From: Burkholderiales bacterium
Lineage (GTDB): Bacteria > Pseudomonadota > Gammaproteobacteria > Burkholderiales > Burkholderiaceae_C
Assembly (NCBI GenBank): GCA_017307865.1
Contig: JAFKGE010000016.1
Span: 124,001-188,000, forward strand
Reading direction: 5' to 3'
DNA length: 64,000 bases
The translations under genes were made by a program, and so were the position numbers. Positions 31,969 through 40,454 of this stretch are shown here, piece after piece (position 1 is the first letter of the stretch; every line of letters begins with the position of its first letter). A model generated the notes under the pieces. That model did not search any database. It saw only the letters and a program-made list of their open reading frames with translations, and was not told where the DNA came from.

Positions 31969-32604
31969 TCACTCGCCCCGCAACTCGCGCAGGCGGATGA
32001 AGGCCAGCGCCGCCATCACCGCGTCGTTCAGCGCGTCGTGCGCCTCGCGCGTCGGCAGGCCCAGCTCGGCCATGATGGTGGCGAAGCGCAGGTCGATGTC
32101 GGCCTGGTCGTGTTGCTGGTAGGGCGGCAGCTGGCGGAACTTGTAGTCGTAATACAGGCGCGAAACCTCGATCTGCGGCTGCGGCAGGCCGGTGCCCAGC
32201 AGCGGGCGCACCAGGCGATTGAGCATCGCCACGTCGAACTCCAGGTAGTAGCCCACCAGCGGGCGCGCGCCGATGAAGTGCAGCAGGCGGCGCGCCGCCT
32301 CGGACGCGGGTAGGCCGCCGGCCACGTCCTGAGCGCGCAGGCGGTGCACGCGGATGCTGTCGGGCGAGACGCCCTTCTCGGGGCGGATCAGCAGCTCCAG
32401 CCGCTGGCTGGTGAGGATGCGCCGGCCCCGGATGCGCACCGCGCCGATGGCGATGATCTCGTCGCTGCGCGTGTTCAGGCCCGTGGTCTCGCAGTCCAGC
32501 GCCACCCATTCGTCGCGCGGCGGGGCGTCGAGCAGAAAGGCCCATTCGCCGCCCTGCAGGCGCTGGCGCGCACGGCGGGTCTTGAGCGCCTCGATCCAGC
32601 TCAC
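31969..32604 (-). CDS. 3'-5' exonuclease, DnaQ/epsilon-like (DEDDh family)
   Basis: A 211-residue nuclease. Catalytic motifs are visible in order: ALDCETTGLN (Asp and Glu of motif I), GYYLEFDVAMLNRL (motif II Asp) and AHDALNDAVMAALAF (His and Asp of motif III). The start is a GTG overlapping the stop of the DUF294 gene (GTGA); the longer open frame upstream runs in a non-coding frame of that gene. A DnaQ-like exonuclease next to a DUF294 protein and ActP is a recurring arrangement in proteobacteria, where the pair is suspected to tie nucleotide metabolism to acetate use. Confidence 0.9.
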   Translation of the reverse strand: MSWIEALKTRRARQRLQGGEWAFLLDAPPRDEWVALDCETTGLNTRSDEIIAIGAVRIRGRRILTSQRLELLIRPEKGVSPDSIRVHRLRAQDVAGGLPASEAARRLLHFIGARPLVGYYLEFDVAMLNRLVRPLLGTGLPQPQIEVSRLYYDYKFRQLPPYQQHDQADIDLRFATIMAELGLPTREAHDALNDAVMAALAFIRLRELRGE

Positions 32605-34466
32605 AGCGCGTTCAGCCGAAAGCGCTGGCGCAGCACGGCCTTGAAGCGCTTGACCACGCCCAGGGCGTCTTTCAGCAGGTCGCGCTCCAGCGTGGACAGC
32701 GCCGCCGGATCGACCGCGCCCGTCACCGCATCGCCCCGTTCGAGCTCGTCCAGCCCGGCCTTGAGCTTGAGCGCCATCAGCAGTTGCAGCGCATCGGTCA
32801 GATCGCGCGCCAGGCCGGCGTCGAGCCCCCGCGCTTCGACCAGTCGGGCCAGGCGCTCGGTGGTGGCGGTCTCGGCCACGCGGTGCGCCAGCGCCAGGCT
32901 GCGCACGCCGTGCACGATGGGGAAGATGCCTTCCTTCTTCAAGTCCAGCCGGTCGGCGCCCTCGCCCAGCAGGCGGTGCCACCAGCGCCCGCTGCCGGCA
33001 AACAGGTCGATGGCGGCGGCAAAGCGCGCCAGCATCATGTCGTTGTCGGTGGCCAGCGACCACAGCGCGTCGCGCACGCCGGCCAGCAGTGCGGCGTCGC
33101 CGGCCACGGCGTGGGCGTCCAGAAAGATCGCCAGGTTCATCAGGCTGTCGGGGCTGGGCATGAGCAGCCACTCGCGCACGGTGCGCGCGAAGTCGGCCGC
33201 CGGCAGGCGCCAGGCCGGGTTGCTGAGCATGATGCGGCCCGGGCAGGGCGGGTAGCCGAAGCGCTCGAGCGCGCCCGAAAAGCGCTCGCAGATGGCGGCC
33301 AGATCGGCCGGCGGCACGTAGCCGTCGCGCAGGACCAGCGCGTTGTCCTGGTCGGTTTTCAGCAGCTGCTCGCCGCGGCCCTCGCTGCCCATCACCAGCA
33401 GGCAGCTGGACTCGACCAGTTCGCGCGGGGCGATGAGCTGCCAGGCGCGCTCGAACAGGCGCGCGTTCAGGTCCTGCACCAGGCGCGCGATCAGCATCAC
33501 CTGCGTGCCGCCGCGATACTGGCGGCCGATCATGTCGGTGATCTGGCGCGCCGCGCCGGCCAGCTCGTCGATGCTGGTGGCGGCGGTGATGCGCAGGCCG
33601 ATCAGCATCGAGTGGTTGGACAGGAAGCTGAACACGTCCAGCGCCTCCAGCACGCCCAGCACCTGTTCGCCCTCGCGCACCACCACGCGGTGGATGTGGT
33701 GGCGCACCATGGTGGCCAGCGCGTCGCCCACCTGGGCCGAGGGCCGCACGGCGATGAGCGCCCAGTTGGTCAGCTCGCCCACCGCGATCTGCTCGAGCGG
33801 ACGCCCCGACAGGATGGCGCGCTGCAGCGCGTTGGTGGTGAACATGCCCAGCGCGGGCGGGCTCTGGCGCGCATCGCGCACCAGCACGTTGGTGGTGTGC
33901 TCGCGCTGGAACAGCCGCACCACCGAGACCACGTCGGTGTCGTGCTCGACGATGTGGGCCGCGCGCACGAAGGCCTCGTCCACGCGCGCCAGGTTCAGCG
34001 CCTGCAGCTCGTTGCGGCTGCGCCGCTGGCCGGCCGCGCTCAGCTTGGCGCCCAGGTCCGAAAACAGCAGCGCGCCGAAGTCGGCGTTGGCGGCGATCAG
34101 CTCGTTGACGGCCTGGTGCGCCAGCTCGTAGGCCAGCACCTCCTCGTCGGCCACGAAGCGGCTGCTGGACTTGCCGGCCACCAGGCCGCGGCCGTCGAAA
34201 CTGTCGTCCGGCCCGTAGCGCGCCACGCGCTCGTCGCCGTCGTACTGGCTGACGCGCCCCTTGATGAGCACGAACAGCTGCGTCGGCACCGAGCCCACGT
34301 CCAGGATCACCTCACCGGCGCGGAAATAGGCGATGTCCACGTTATCGCGCACCAGGCGCTGCTGCGACGGCGTCAGACGGTCGAAGGGCGAGGCGGCGAA
34401 GTTGAAGGCATTGGGCATGGCGGTGCGCGCGGCCGGTCTTGGGCTATGCTGGCTGGCCCCGGGCAT
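32601..34466 (-). CDS. DUF294 putative nucleotidyltransferase with cyclic-nucleotide-binding and CBS domains
   Basis: A 621-residue cytoplasmic signalling protein. It has an N-terminal cNMP-binding fold (about 25-140, VILDVGSVPTQLFVLIKGRVSQYDGD in part), a pair of CBS domains (about 160-280), a DUF294 nucleotidyltransferase core (CLLVMGSEGRGEQLLKTDQDNALV, with GSEGRGE and DQD as likely metal/nucleotide motifs) and a C-terminal helical domain. This resembles GlnD-type transferases, but the modified target is unknown. The ATG at 34466 has a strong GGAGGTGA site; an internal ATG (34418, MPNAFNF) is the alternative and fits homologues I remember. Operon with the exonuclease. Confidence 0.86.
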   Translation of the reverse strand: MPGASQHSPRPAARTAMPNAFNFAASPFDRLTPSQQRLVRDNVDIAYFRAGEVILDVGSVPTQLFVLIKGRVSQYDGDERVARYGPDDSFDGRGLVAGKSSSRFVADEEVLAYELAHQAVNELIAANADFGALLFSDLGAKLSAAGQRRSRNELQALNLARVDEAFVRAAHIVEHDTDVVSVVRLFQREHTTNVLVRDARQSPPALGMFTTNALQRAILSGRPLEQIAVGELTNWALIAVRPSAQVGDALATMVRHHIHRVVVREGEQVLGVLEALDVFSFLSNHSMLIGLRITAATSIDELAGAARQITDMIGRQYRGGTQVMLIARLVQDLNARLFERAWQLIAPRELVESSCLLVMGSEGRGEQLLKTDQDNALVLRDGYVPPADLAAICERFSGALERFGYPPCPGRIMLSNPAWRLPAADFARTVREWLLMPSPDSLMNLAIFLDAHAVAGDAALLAGVRDALWSLATDNDMMLARFAAAIDLFAGSGRWWHRLLGEGADRLDLKKEGIFPIVHGVRSLALAHRVAETATTERLARLVEARGLDAGLARDLTDALQLLMALKLKAGLDELERGDAVTGAVDPAALSTLERDLLKDALGVVKRFKAVLRQRFRLNAL

Positions 34467-34566
34467 TGTCACCTCCACCGCCCGGGGCCCCTCGATCTAT
34501 CATGAAGCGGCGCACTGACGCGGGTCTGACGCGCGACGGCTGCCCGCAACCTCGCAAGCCCATGCC

Positions 34567-35481
34567 ATGACGACTGCCAACCCGACCACCGACTACAGCC
34601 AGGGCGCCGCCTTCGTGCGCGGCCAATACCTGCCCATCGGCCAGGCCACGCTGCCTCTGACCGACTGGGGCTTTCTGCGCTCGGACGCCACCTACGACGT
34701 GGTGACGGCCTGGGACGGCGCCTTCTTTCGGCTGGACGCGCACCTGGAGCGCTTTGCCGCCAGCTGCGCGCGCTTTCGGCTCGACCCGGGCATGCCGATG
34801 GCGCAGGTGGCGCAGGTGCTGGCCGAATGCGTGCGCCGCTCGGGCCTGCGCCGCGCCTATGTGGAGATGATCGTCACCCGCGGGCAGCCGCCCTGGGGCT
34901 CGCGCGACCCGCGCCAGGCGGTCAACCAGTTCTATGCCTTTGCCGTGCCCTACGTCTGGATCGCCAACGAGGCGCAGCGCGCCCAGGGCCTGCACCTGCA
35001 CGTGAGCGACGTGCAGCGCATCCCCTCGGCCAGCGTGGACGCGCGCGCCAAGAACTACCACTGGAACGACCTCACCATGGGCCTGCTGGGCGCGCTGGAC
35101 GCGGGCTTCGACACCGTGGTGCTGAGCGACGGCGCCGGCCACGTGGTGGAAGGGCCGGGCTTCAACGTGTTTGCCGTCGGCGCCGACGGCGAGATCGTGA
35201 CGCCCGCCAGCGGCGTGCTGGAAGGCGTGACGCGCCGCACCGTGATCGAGATGGCGCAGGCGCTGGGCCTGCCGCTGCAGCAGCGCGCACTGCCCGCCGC
35301 CGAGCTGCGCGGCGCGCGAGAGGCCTTCCTGTCCAGCTCGGGCGGCGGCGTGCTGCCCGTCACGCGGGTGGACGGCGCAACCGTGGGTGACGGCAAGGTG
35401 GGCGCCGTGACGCAGCGGCTGATCGACACCTACTGGGCCTGGCACCGCGACCCGCGCTACAGCACGCCCATCGCCTACTGA
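34567..35481 (+). CDS. Aminotransferase class IV (D-amino acid or branched-chain aminotransferase-like)
   Basis: A 304-residue fold-type IV PLP enzyme. The Schiff-base Lys is Lys162 in ARAKNYHWNDL, and the cofactor-contacting Glu is Glu195 in VVEGPGFN. The C-terminal GVLEGVTRRTVIEMA pattern follows. The family transfers amino groups to keto acids (branched-chain, D-alanine or aryl amines) or acts as a lyase; the substrate loops do not allow a decision. It is transcribed alone, convergent with the MmgE/PrpD gene 16 bases away. Confidence 0.88.
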   Translation: MTTANPTTDYSQGAAFVRGQYLPIGQATLPLTDWGFLRSDATYDVVTAWDGAFFRLDAHLERFAASCARFRLDPGMPMAQVAQVLAECVRRSGLRRAYVEMIVTRGQPPWGSRDPRQAVNQFYAFAVPYVWIANEAQRAQGLHLHVSDVQRIPSASVDARAKNYHWNDLTMGLLGALDAGFDTVVLSDGAGHVVEGPGFNVFAVGADGEIVTPASGVLEGVTRRTVIEMAQALGLPLQQRALPAAELRGAREAFLSSSGGGVLPVTRVDGATVGDGKVGAVTQRLIDTYWAWHRDPRYSTPIAY

Positions 35482-35497
35482 GCGCGGGCGCCGACCC

Positions 35498-36856
35498 TCA
35501 CGCGCGCTCCAGCAGCCAGGGCGTGCGCGGCCAGTCGGCCACCTGCCAGAGGCGGTCGAGCGCGCGCTGCATGTCGGCCGGCGCCACGGTGCCGCTGTAG
35601 GCGGCCAGGCGCAGGGCCTTGGCGGCGATCTCGTCGCGCGTCAGGGTGTTGCCGGGGTCGCCCTTGGGCTCGTCCACGCGGCCGTGCAAGCTGCGGCCAT
35701 CGGTGGTGGTCACGGTCACCTTGCCGATCCAGCGCCGCGGGTAGGCCGCGTCCACCTCGGGGTCGAGCACCATCGACACCCGCTCGCGCAGCGCCTGCGT
35801 CGGCGCGCTGCGGTAGTCGCGCTCGAACTCGGTCAGGCCGGCGTGGCCGAACTGCGCCACCAGCGCCAGCACCGTGCCCATGCTGAACTTGCTCTGGTGC
35901 ACGGTGCGCGGGTCGGTCACGGGGCCGAGCACGTCGAGCGCGCCTTGGTGCACGTGCGCCACCACCTGCGCGATGTCGCCCGGCTGCAGGCCGTGCTGGC
36001 GCACCACGGCCAGCAGGGCATCGGCCGCCGGGTGCGTGTGGCGGCAGCTGGCATGCCACTTGAAAGAGGTCTCGGCCGTGGCCCAGCGCTCGCCCAGGCC
36101 GTCGGTCAGGCGCGCCGGGTCGGCGTCGTGGCTCATGCCGGCGGCCATGCCCTGCGCGCCGGTGAAGATGTCCGCCGCGCCGGTGAAGCCGTCCTGCGCC
36201 AAATAGGCGGCCATCAGCCCGGCGCCGGCCGCGTGCGCGGTGTGCAGCTGCTTGCTGTCGGCGGCGGTGCGCAAGAATTCCCACAGGCCCGCCGACTGCG
36301 TGCCGGCCGAGCCGAAGGCGTGCCGCATGCGCGCGGCGTCCAGCCCCAGCAGGCTACCGGTGGCGGCGGCGGCGGCCAGCGTGCCGGCCGTGCCGGTGGT
36401 GTGGAACACCTTGTAGTGCGAGCGGCCGAGGAATTCGCCCACGCGGATGCCCACCTCGTAGCCCGCCACGCAGGCGGCGATCAGTTGCCGGCCGCTGGCG
36501 CCGACGGCCTGCGCCACCGCCAGCGCGGGTGGAAACACCACCGTCGCCGGGTGGAACACCGCGCCGTTGTGCACGTCGTCCTGTTCGGCCACGTGCGAGG
36601 CCGCGGCGTTGGCCATGGCCGCCCCCCAGGGCGAGCTGCCGCGCCCGAGGGCAACGATCTCGCTGGCGCCGTCCGTCGGGCCCATGGCCTGCACGAAGCG
36701 CGCGATGCTCTGCACCGGCCGCGCGCCCTGCCCGCCCACGGTGGAGCCGAACCAGTCGACCAGCAGGTTCTCGGTGAAGCGGACCACCGGCGCCGGAAGG
36801 TCTCCGAAGCGCAACTCGGCGGCGAATCGCGCCAGTCGTTCAGCGTGCGTGCTCAT
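35498..36856 (-). CDS. MmgE/PrpD family protein
   Basis: A 452-residue cytoplasmic protein of the family that includes 2-methylcitrate dehydratase (PrpD) and cis-aconitate decarboxylase. The N-terminal helical domain has SEIVALGRGSSPWGAAMANA and HVAEQDDVHNGAVFHPA (substrate-site His and Asp residues), and the C-terminal part has SFKWHASCRHTHPAADALL. It is the last gene of a four-gene set with a CoA-transferase, an acyl-CoA dehydrogenase and a MaoC-type hydratase, which suggests dehydration or isomerisation of a branched di- or tricarboxylate. No prpBC genes are near, so it is not the propionate pathway enzyme by context. Confidence 0.88.
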   Translation of the reverse strand: MSTHAERLARFAAELRFGDLPAPVVRFTENLLVDWFGSTVGGQGARPVQSIARFVQAMGPTDGASEIVALGRGSSPWGAAMANAAASHVAEQDDVHNGAVFHPATVVFPPALAVAQAVGASGRQLIAACVAGYEVGIRVGEFLGRSHYKVFHTTGTAGTLAAAAATGSLLGLDAARMRHAFGSAGTQSAGLWEFLRTAADSKQLHTAHAAGAGLMAAYLAQDGFTGAADIFTGAQGMAAGMSHDADPARLTDGLGERWATAETSFKWHASCRHTHPAADALLAVVRQHGLQPGDIAQVVAHVHQGALDVLGPVTDPRTVHQSKFSMGTVLALVAQFGHAGLTEFERDYRSAPTQALRERVSMVLDPEVDAAYPRRWIGKVTVTTTDGRSLHGRVDEPKGDPGNTLTRDEIAAKALRLAAYSGTVAPADMQRALDRLWQVADWPRTPWLLERA

Positions 36857-36861
36857 GTCGG

Positions 36862-36922
36862 TCTTTCAATAAAATTGGCCTGTAGCCCGCGTCCATCAAG
36901 CGCAAGCAGCTATCAATTTCAT
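36862..36922. repeat. Dispersed intergenic repeat, family A
   Basis: TCTTTCAATAAAATTGGCCTG, then CCGCGTCCATCAAGCGCAAGC, then AGCTATCAATTTCAT. A well preserved copy that fills the gap between the CoA-transferase and MmgE/PrpD genes. Its end runs into the last codons of the CoA-transferase (stop at 36919). Confidence 0.78.
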
Positions 36923-38106
36923 ATGGCCTTGGCCGCCCGCAGCGCGGCGATCTGTGCCTCGGAGCGGCCCAGTTCGCGCAAGATGGCCTCGGTGTGCTGG
37001 CCCACGCGCGGCACGGCGGCCATGCGGGGCTCGAAGGCGCTGCTGCGCCCGGGTGGCAGCAGGGCCGGGATCTCGCCCGCCGGCGAGCCGACGCGGCGCC
37101 AGCGCCCGCGTGCCTGCAGTTGCGGGTGCGCCCACAGGCCGGCCATGTCGTTCATGCGCGCGTTGGCGATGCCGGCGGCGTCCAGCCGCGCCTCGACCTG
37201 GGCCGTCGTCAGGGCGGCAAAGGCCTGCACGATGATGGCCTTCAGCTCGTCGCGGTGCGCGTTGCGGCGGGCGTTGGCGTCGAAGCGCGGGTCGCTGGCC
37301 AGCGCCGCGTCATCCAGCACCTGGGCGCAGAACGCCACCCACTCGCGCTCGTTTTGCAGGCCCAGCATCACGGTGCCGCCGTCGCCCACCGGAAACGGGC
37401 CGTAGGGGTAGATGCTGGCGTGGCTGGCGCCGGTGCGCGGCGGTGGCGGCGCGCCCTCGTAGGCGTAGTACATCGGGTAGCCCATCCACTCGCCCAGCGC
37501 TTCGAGCATCGACACGTCGATCGCGCTGCCCTCGCCCGTGCGGTCGCGCAGCAGCAGCGCCGACAGGATGCTGGTGTAGGCGTACATGCCGGCGGCGATG
37601 TCGGCGATGGAGCAGCCGGCCTTGCTGGGCGCCTCGGGCGTGCCGGTGATGGACAGGAAGCCCGCCTCGCTCTGGATCAGCAGGTCGTAGGCCTTCTTGT
37701 CGCGGTACGGCCCGTCGTCGCCGTAGCCCGAGATGTCGCACACGATCAGGCGCGGATGCGTGGCGTGCAGGGCGTCGAAGGACAGGCCCATGCGCGCGGC
37801 GGCGCCGGGCGCCAGGTTCTGCAGCAGCACGTCGGCGCCGGCCAGCAGATCGCGCAGCACGGCCAGAGCCGCGGGCTGCTTGAGGTCGAGCGTGAGGCTT
37901 TCCTTGCCCCGGTTGGTCCAGATGAAGTGCGAAGCCTGGCCCGCCACGCGCGTGTCGTAGGCGCGCGCGAAGTCGCCCACGCCGGGGCGCTCGACCTTGA
38001 TGACGCGCGCGCCCAAGTCGGCCAGCTGGCGGCTGGCGAAGGGCGCGGCGATGGCGTGCTCCAGCGAGACGACCGTGATGCCGTCGAGGGGTCTGGGTTT
38101 GGTCAT
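36919..38106 (-). CDS. CaiB/BaiF class III CoA-transferase
   Basis: A 395-residue enzyme that moves CoA between carboxylic acids through enzyme-bound anhydrides. Family motifs are LADLGARVIKVERPGVGD (28-45), FIWTNRGKESLTLDLK (61-76) and the catalytic Asp141 in KKAYDLLIQ, with GCSIADIAAGMYA downstream. The ATG at 38106 begins MTKPRPLDGITVVSLE as in the family; a 60-residue upstream extension is just translation of a family B repeat and was rejected. It probably activates the organic acid handled by the neighbouring dehydrogenase and hydratase. Confidence 0.92.
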   Translation of the reverse strand: MTKPRPLDGITVVSLEHAIAAPFASRQLADLGARVIKVERPGVGDFARAYDTRVAGQASHFIWTNRGKESLTLDLKQPAALAVLRDLLAGADVLLQNLAPGAAARMGLSFDALHATHPRLIVCDISGYGDDGPYRDKKAYDLLIQSEAGFLSITGTPEAPSKAGCSIADIAAGMYAYTSILSALLLRDRTGEGSAIDVSMLEALGEWMGYPMYYAYEGAPPPPRTGASHASIYPYGPFPVGDGGTVMLGLQNEREWVAFCAQVLDDAALASDPRFDANARRNAHRDELKAIIVQAFAALTTAQVEARLDAAGIANARMNDMAGLWAHPQLQARGRWRRVGSPAGEIPALLPPGRSSAFEPRMAAVPRVGQHTEAILRELGRSEAQIAALRAAKAI

Positions 38107-38122
38107 GTCTTGAATGGCTTTT

Positions 38123-38256
38123 GAATACCGAATACCGGGTACCGAACGCAGAGGACGCAGAGAATTCGCAGAAGGCGCAGAAGGAATACCAATTTTTTGG
38201 CTGTTTTTTGCGTCCTCTGCGTTCGGCTGTTCCGGCTGTTCCGGCTGTTCTGCAGT
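38123..38256. repeat. Dispersed repeat, family B, with 17-bp inverted repeat and 9-bp tandem units
   Basis: CCGAACGCAGAGGACGC (38142-38158) and GCGTCCTCTGCGTTCGG (38210-38226) are a perfect 17-bp inverted repeat around a 51-base spacer that contains GAATTCGCAGAAGGCGCAG and TTTTTTGGCTGTTTTTT. Three exact tandem copies of CGGCTGTTC follow (38224-38250). Part of the element matches 8031-8086. It fills the gap between the acyl-CoA dehydrogenase and CoA-transferase genes. Confidence 0.8.
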
Positions 38257-38257
38257 T

Positions 38258-39415
38258 TCAGAACGACCTCGGCAGCCCCAGCACATGCTCGGCCACGTAG
38301 CTGAAGATCATGTTGGTCGAAATCGGCGCCACCTGGTACAGGCGCGTCTCGCGGAACTTGCGCTCCACGTCGTATTCGCAGGCGAAGCCGAAGCCGCCGT
38401 GCGTCTGCAGGCAGACGTTGGCCGCCTCCCAGCTGGCCTTGGCCGCCAGGTACTTGGCCATGTTGGCGGCGGCGCCGGCGTTCTCGTGCGCGTCGATCTT
38501 GGCGCAGGCCTGCCAGCGCATCAGGTTGGCGGCCTCCAGCTCGATGAAGGCCTCGGCGATCGGAAACTGCACGCCCTGGTTCTGCCCGATCGGGCGGCCA
38601 AACACCACGCGCTCGCTGGCGTACTTGCGCGCGCGGTCGATGAACCAATAGCCGTCGCCGATGCACTCGGCCGCGATCAGCGTGCGCTCGGCGTTCAGGC
38701 CGTCCAGCAGCGTCTTGAAGCCGCCGCCCTCGGGGCCGAGCAGGTTCTCCTCGGGGATCTCCAGCTTGTCGAAAAACAGCTCGTTGGTCTCGTGGTTGAC
38801 CATGTTCAGGATCGGCCGCACCGAAAGGCCGTGGCCGATGGCGCTCTTCAAATCGATGAGGAAGCAGCTCAGCCCTTCGGAGCGCTTTTTCACTTCGGCC
38901 AGCGGCGTGGTGCGCGCCAGCAGGATCATCATGTCGCTGTGCTGGATGCGGCTGATCCACACCTTCTGGCCGTTGATGACCCAGCGCCCGTCCTTCCGCA
39001 CCGCCGTGGTCTTCAGGCGCGTGGTGTCGCTGCCGGTGCTGGGTTCGGTCACGCCCATGGACTGGATGCGGAGTTGGCCGCTGGCGATCTGCGGCAGGTA
39101 GCGCTGCTTCTGCGCCTCGGAGCCGCTGCGCACGATGGCGTTCATCACGTACATCTGGCCGTGGCAGGCGCCCGAGTTGCCGCCGCTGCGGTTGATCTCC
39201 TCCATGATCACCGAGGCCTCGGCCATGGACAGGCCCGAGCCGCCGTATGGCTGCGGGATCAGCGCCGCCATCCAGCCGGCCGCCGTCAGCGCCTGCACGA
39301 ATTCCTCGGGGTAGCCGCGCGCCAGATCCACCTTGCGGTGGTACTCGTCCGGGAACTGCGCGCACAGGCTGCGCACCGCTTCGCGGATCTCTTGATAAGA
39401 ATCGGATGGGGTCAT
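38258..39415 (-). CDS. Acyl-CoA dehydrogenase
   Basis: A 385-residue FAD-dependent dehydrogenase. FAD-binding motifs include MGVTEPSTGSDT (120-131) and WVINGQKVWIS (145-155), and the dimer region has GRPIGQNQGVQFPIAEAF (275-292). The short-chain-type catalytic position (usually YEGTS) reads LYQVAPIS, with Gln361. Glu243 in LNAERTLIA sits where isovaleryl- and long-chain-type enzymes carry their base, so it is the likely catalytic residue (inference by motif). It would introduce a double bond into a CoA ester handed on by the CoA-transferase. Confidence 0.92.
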   Translation of the reverse strand: MTPSDSYQEIREAVRSLCAQFPDEYHRKVDLARGYPEEFVQALTAAGWMAALIPQPYGGSGLSMAEASVIMEEINRSGGNSGACHGQMYVMNAIVRSGSEAQKQRYLPQIASGQLRIQSMGVTEPSTGSDTTRLKTTAVRKDGRWVINGQKVWISRIQHSDMMILLARTTPLAEVKKRSEGLSCFLIDLKSAIGHGLSVRPILNMVNHETNELFFDKLEIPEENLLGPEGGGFKTLLDGLNAERTLIAAECIGDGYWFIDRARKYASERVVFGRPIGQNQGVQFPIAEAFIELEAANLMRWQACAKIDAHENAGAAANMAKYLAAKASWEAANVCLQTHGGFGFACEYDVERKFRETRLYQVAPISTNMIFSYVAEHVLGLPRSF

Positions 39416-39424
39416 GTCGACTAC

Positions 39425-39481
39425 TCAATCAATAGCAGCCAGCGCTTGTCCAGCAAGCGCTGAAAGCCTGTTTCATTCAAA
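39425..39481. repeat. Dispersed intergenic repeat, family A
   Basis: TCAATCAATAGCAGCCAGCGC, then TTGTCCAGCAAGCGCTGAAAGC. The copy fills the gap between the MaoC-type hydratase and acyl-CoA dehydrogenase genes; AGCGCTTG/CAAGCGCT form a short inverted repeat. Confidence 0.72.
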
Positions 39482-40378
39482 TTCGAGCGCGCCCTGCACG
39501 GTCAGCCAGCCTTCGTGGTCGTGCGCCCACAGCCGCACGCCGCGCCCGTCCGCCGACGGCTGGCCGCTGACAAAGAAGGGATGCAAATCAAACGTGGGCC
39601 GCACGGCGCGAAACTCGAAGCGACGCACCAGGCGCCCGGGCACGTGGCGCCGCGCCAAGTCCACCAACAGTGTGGCGATCAGCGGGCCGTGCACCACCAG
39701 GCCGGGGTAGCCCTCCACCTCGGTCACGTAGCGGCGGTCGTAGTGGATGCGGTGGCCGTTGAAGGTGAGCGCGCTGTAGCGAAACAGCAGCACCGGGTCG
39801 GGCACGATCTCGCGCCGCCAGGGCGCCTGCTGCTCGGCCGCCTGCGGCGCGGGCGGCGTGGCGCCCGCCAGCGGCGCGCCGCGGTAGACGATGTCGTGCT
39901 CCTCGGTGAGCGCCAGGCCGCGCGCGTGGTGCACTTCGTGCTTGACCAGCACGAACACCATCTCGCCGCTGCGCCCGCTCTTGTGCGACACCGACTCGAT
40001 GCGCGAGACGCGCCGCGCCGCATCGCCCACGCGCAAGGGCGTGTCCGCGTGCCACACCAGGCGCCCGCCCGCCCACATGCGCCGCGGCAACGGCACCGGC
40101 GGCAAGAAGCCGCCGCGCCGGGGGTGGCCATCCGCCCCCAGCTCGCCCTGCGGCGCCTGCGGCAAAAAGTACAGCCAGTGGCCCAGCGGCGGCACCACAT
40201 CGCCCGGCCGCGGCGGCGCGTCGGCGCGGTCGAGCGTGGCCGACCAGCCACGCAGCGGCGCGGCGGTGATGTCGTCATGTACTTCTTCGCTGCGCCCGGT
40301 CCAGGCGCGCAGGCGCTGCAGCGCGGCTGCGTCGAGTGCGGCGGGCATGGCCTGCTGTTCCATGGGGTGCTGAATCAT
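39473..40378 (-). CDS. FAS1/MaoC-type hydratase (itaconyl- or mesaconyl-CoA hydratase-like)
   Basis: A 301-residue double hot-dog protein. The N-terminal half resembles the FAS1-type dehydratase domain (DVVPPLGHWLYFLPQAPQ, PLPRRMWAGGRLVWH); the C-terminal half is MaoC-like with FNGHRIHYDRRYVTEVEGYPGLVVHGPL, which contains the hydratase Asp/His pair. Enzymes of this layout hydrate branched C5 CoA esters such as mesaconyl-C4-CoA or itaconyl-CoA. It heads the four-gene set. The ATG at 40378 was chosen for its purine-rich GGAAGGG upstream; 40363 is an alternative. Substrate inferred. Confidence 0.8.
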   Translation of the reverse strand: MIQHPMEQQAMPAALDAAALQRLRAWTGRSEEVHDDITAAPLRGWSATLDRADAPPRPGDVVPPLGHWLYFLPQAPQGELGADGHPRRGGFLPPVPLPRRMWAGGRLVWHADTPLRVGDAARRVSRIESVSHKSGRSGEMVFVLVKHEVHHARGLALTEEHDIVYRGAPLAGATPPAPQAAEQQAPWRREIVPDPVLLFRYSALTFNGHRIHYDRRYVTEVEGYPGLVVHGPLIATLLVDLARRHVPGRLVRRFEFRAVRPTFDLHPFFVSGQPSADGRGVRLWAHDHEGWLTVQGALEFE

Positions 40379-40454
40379 CGCTTCGACCCTTCCGATGCGT
40401 CCCAACAGAATACTCCGCGGTGGGGCCGGGAAAGCCGCAGCAGCCACACCGGAT

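Noticed and set aside
38107-38286. A 60-residue N-terminal extension of the CoA-transferase
   Set aside because: It is translation of the family B repeat; the internal ATG at 38106 matches the family start.
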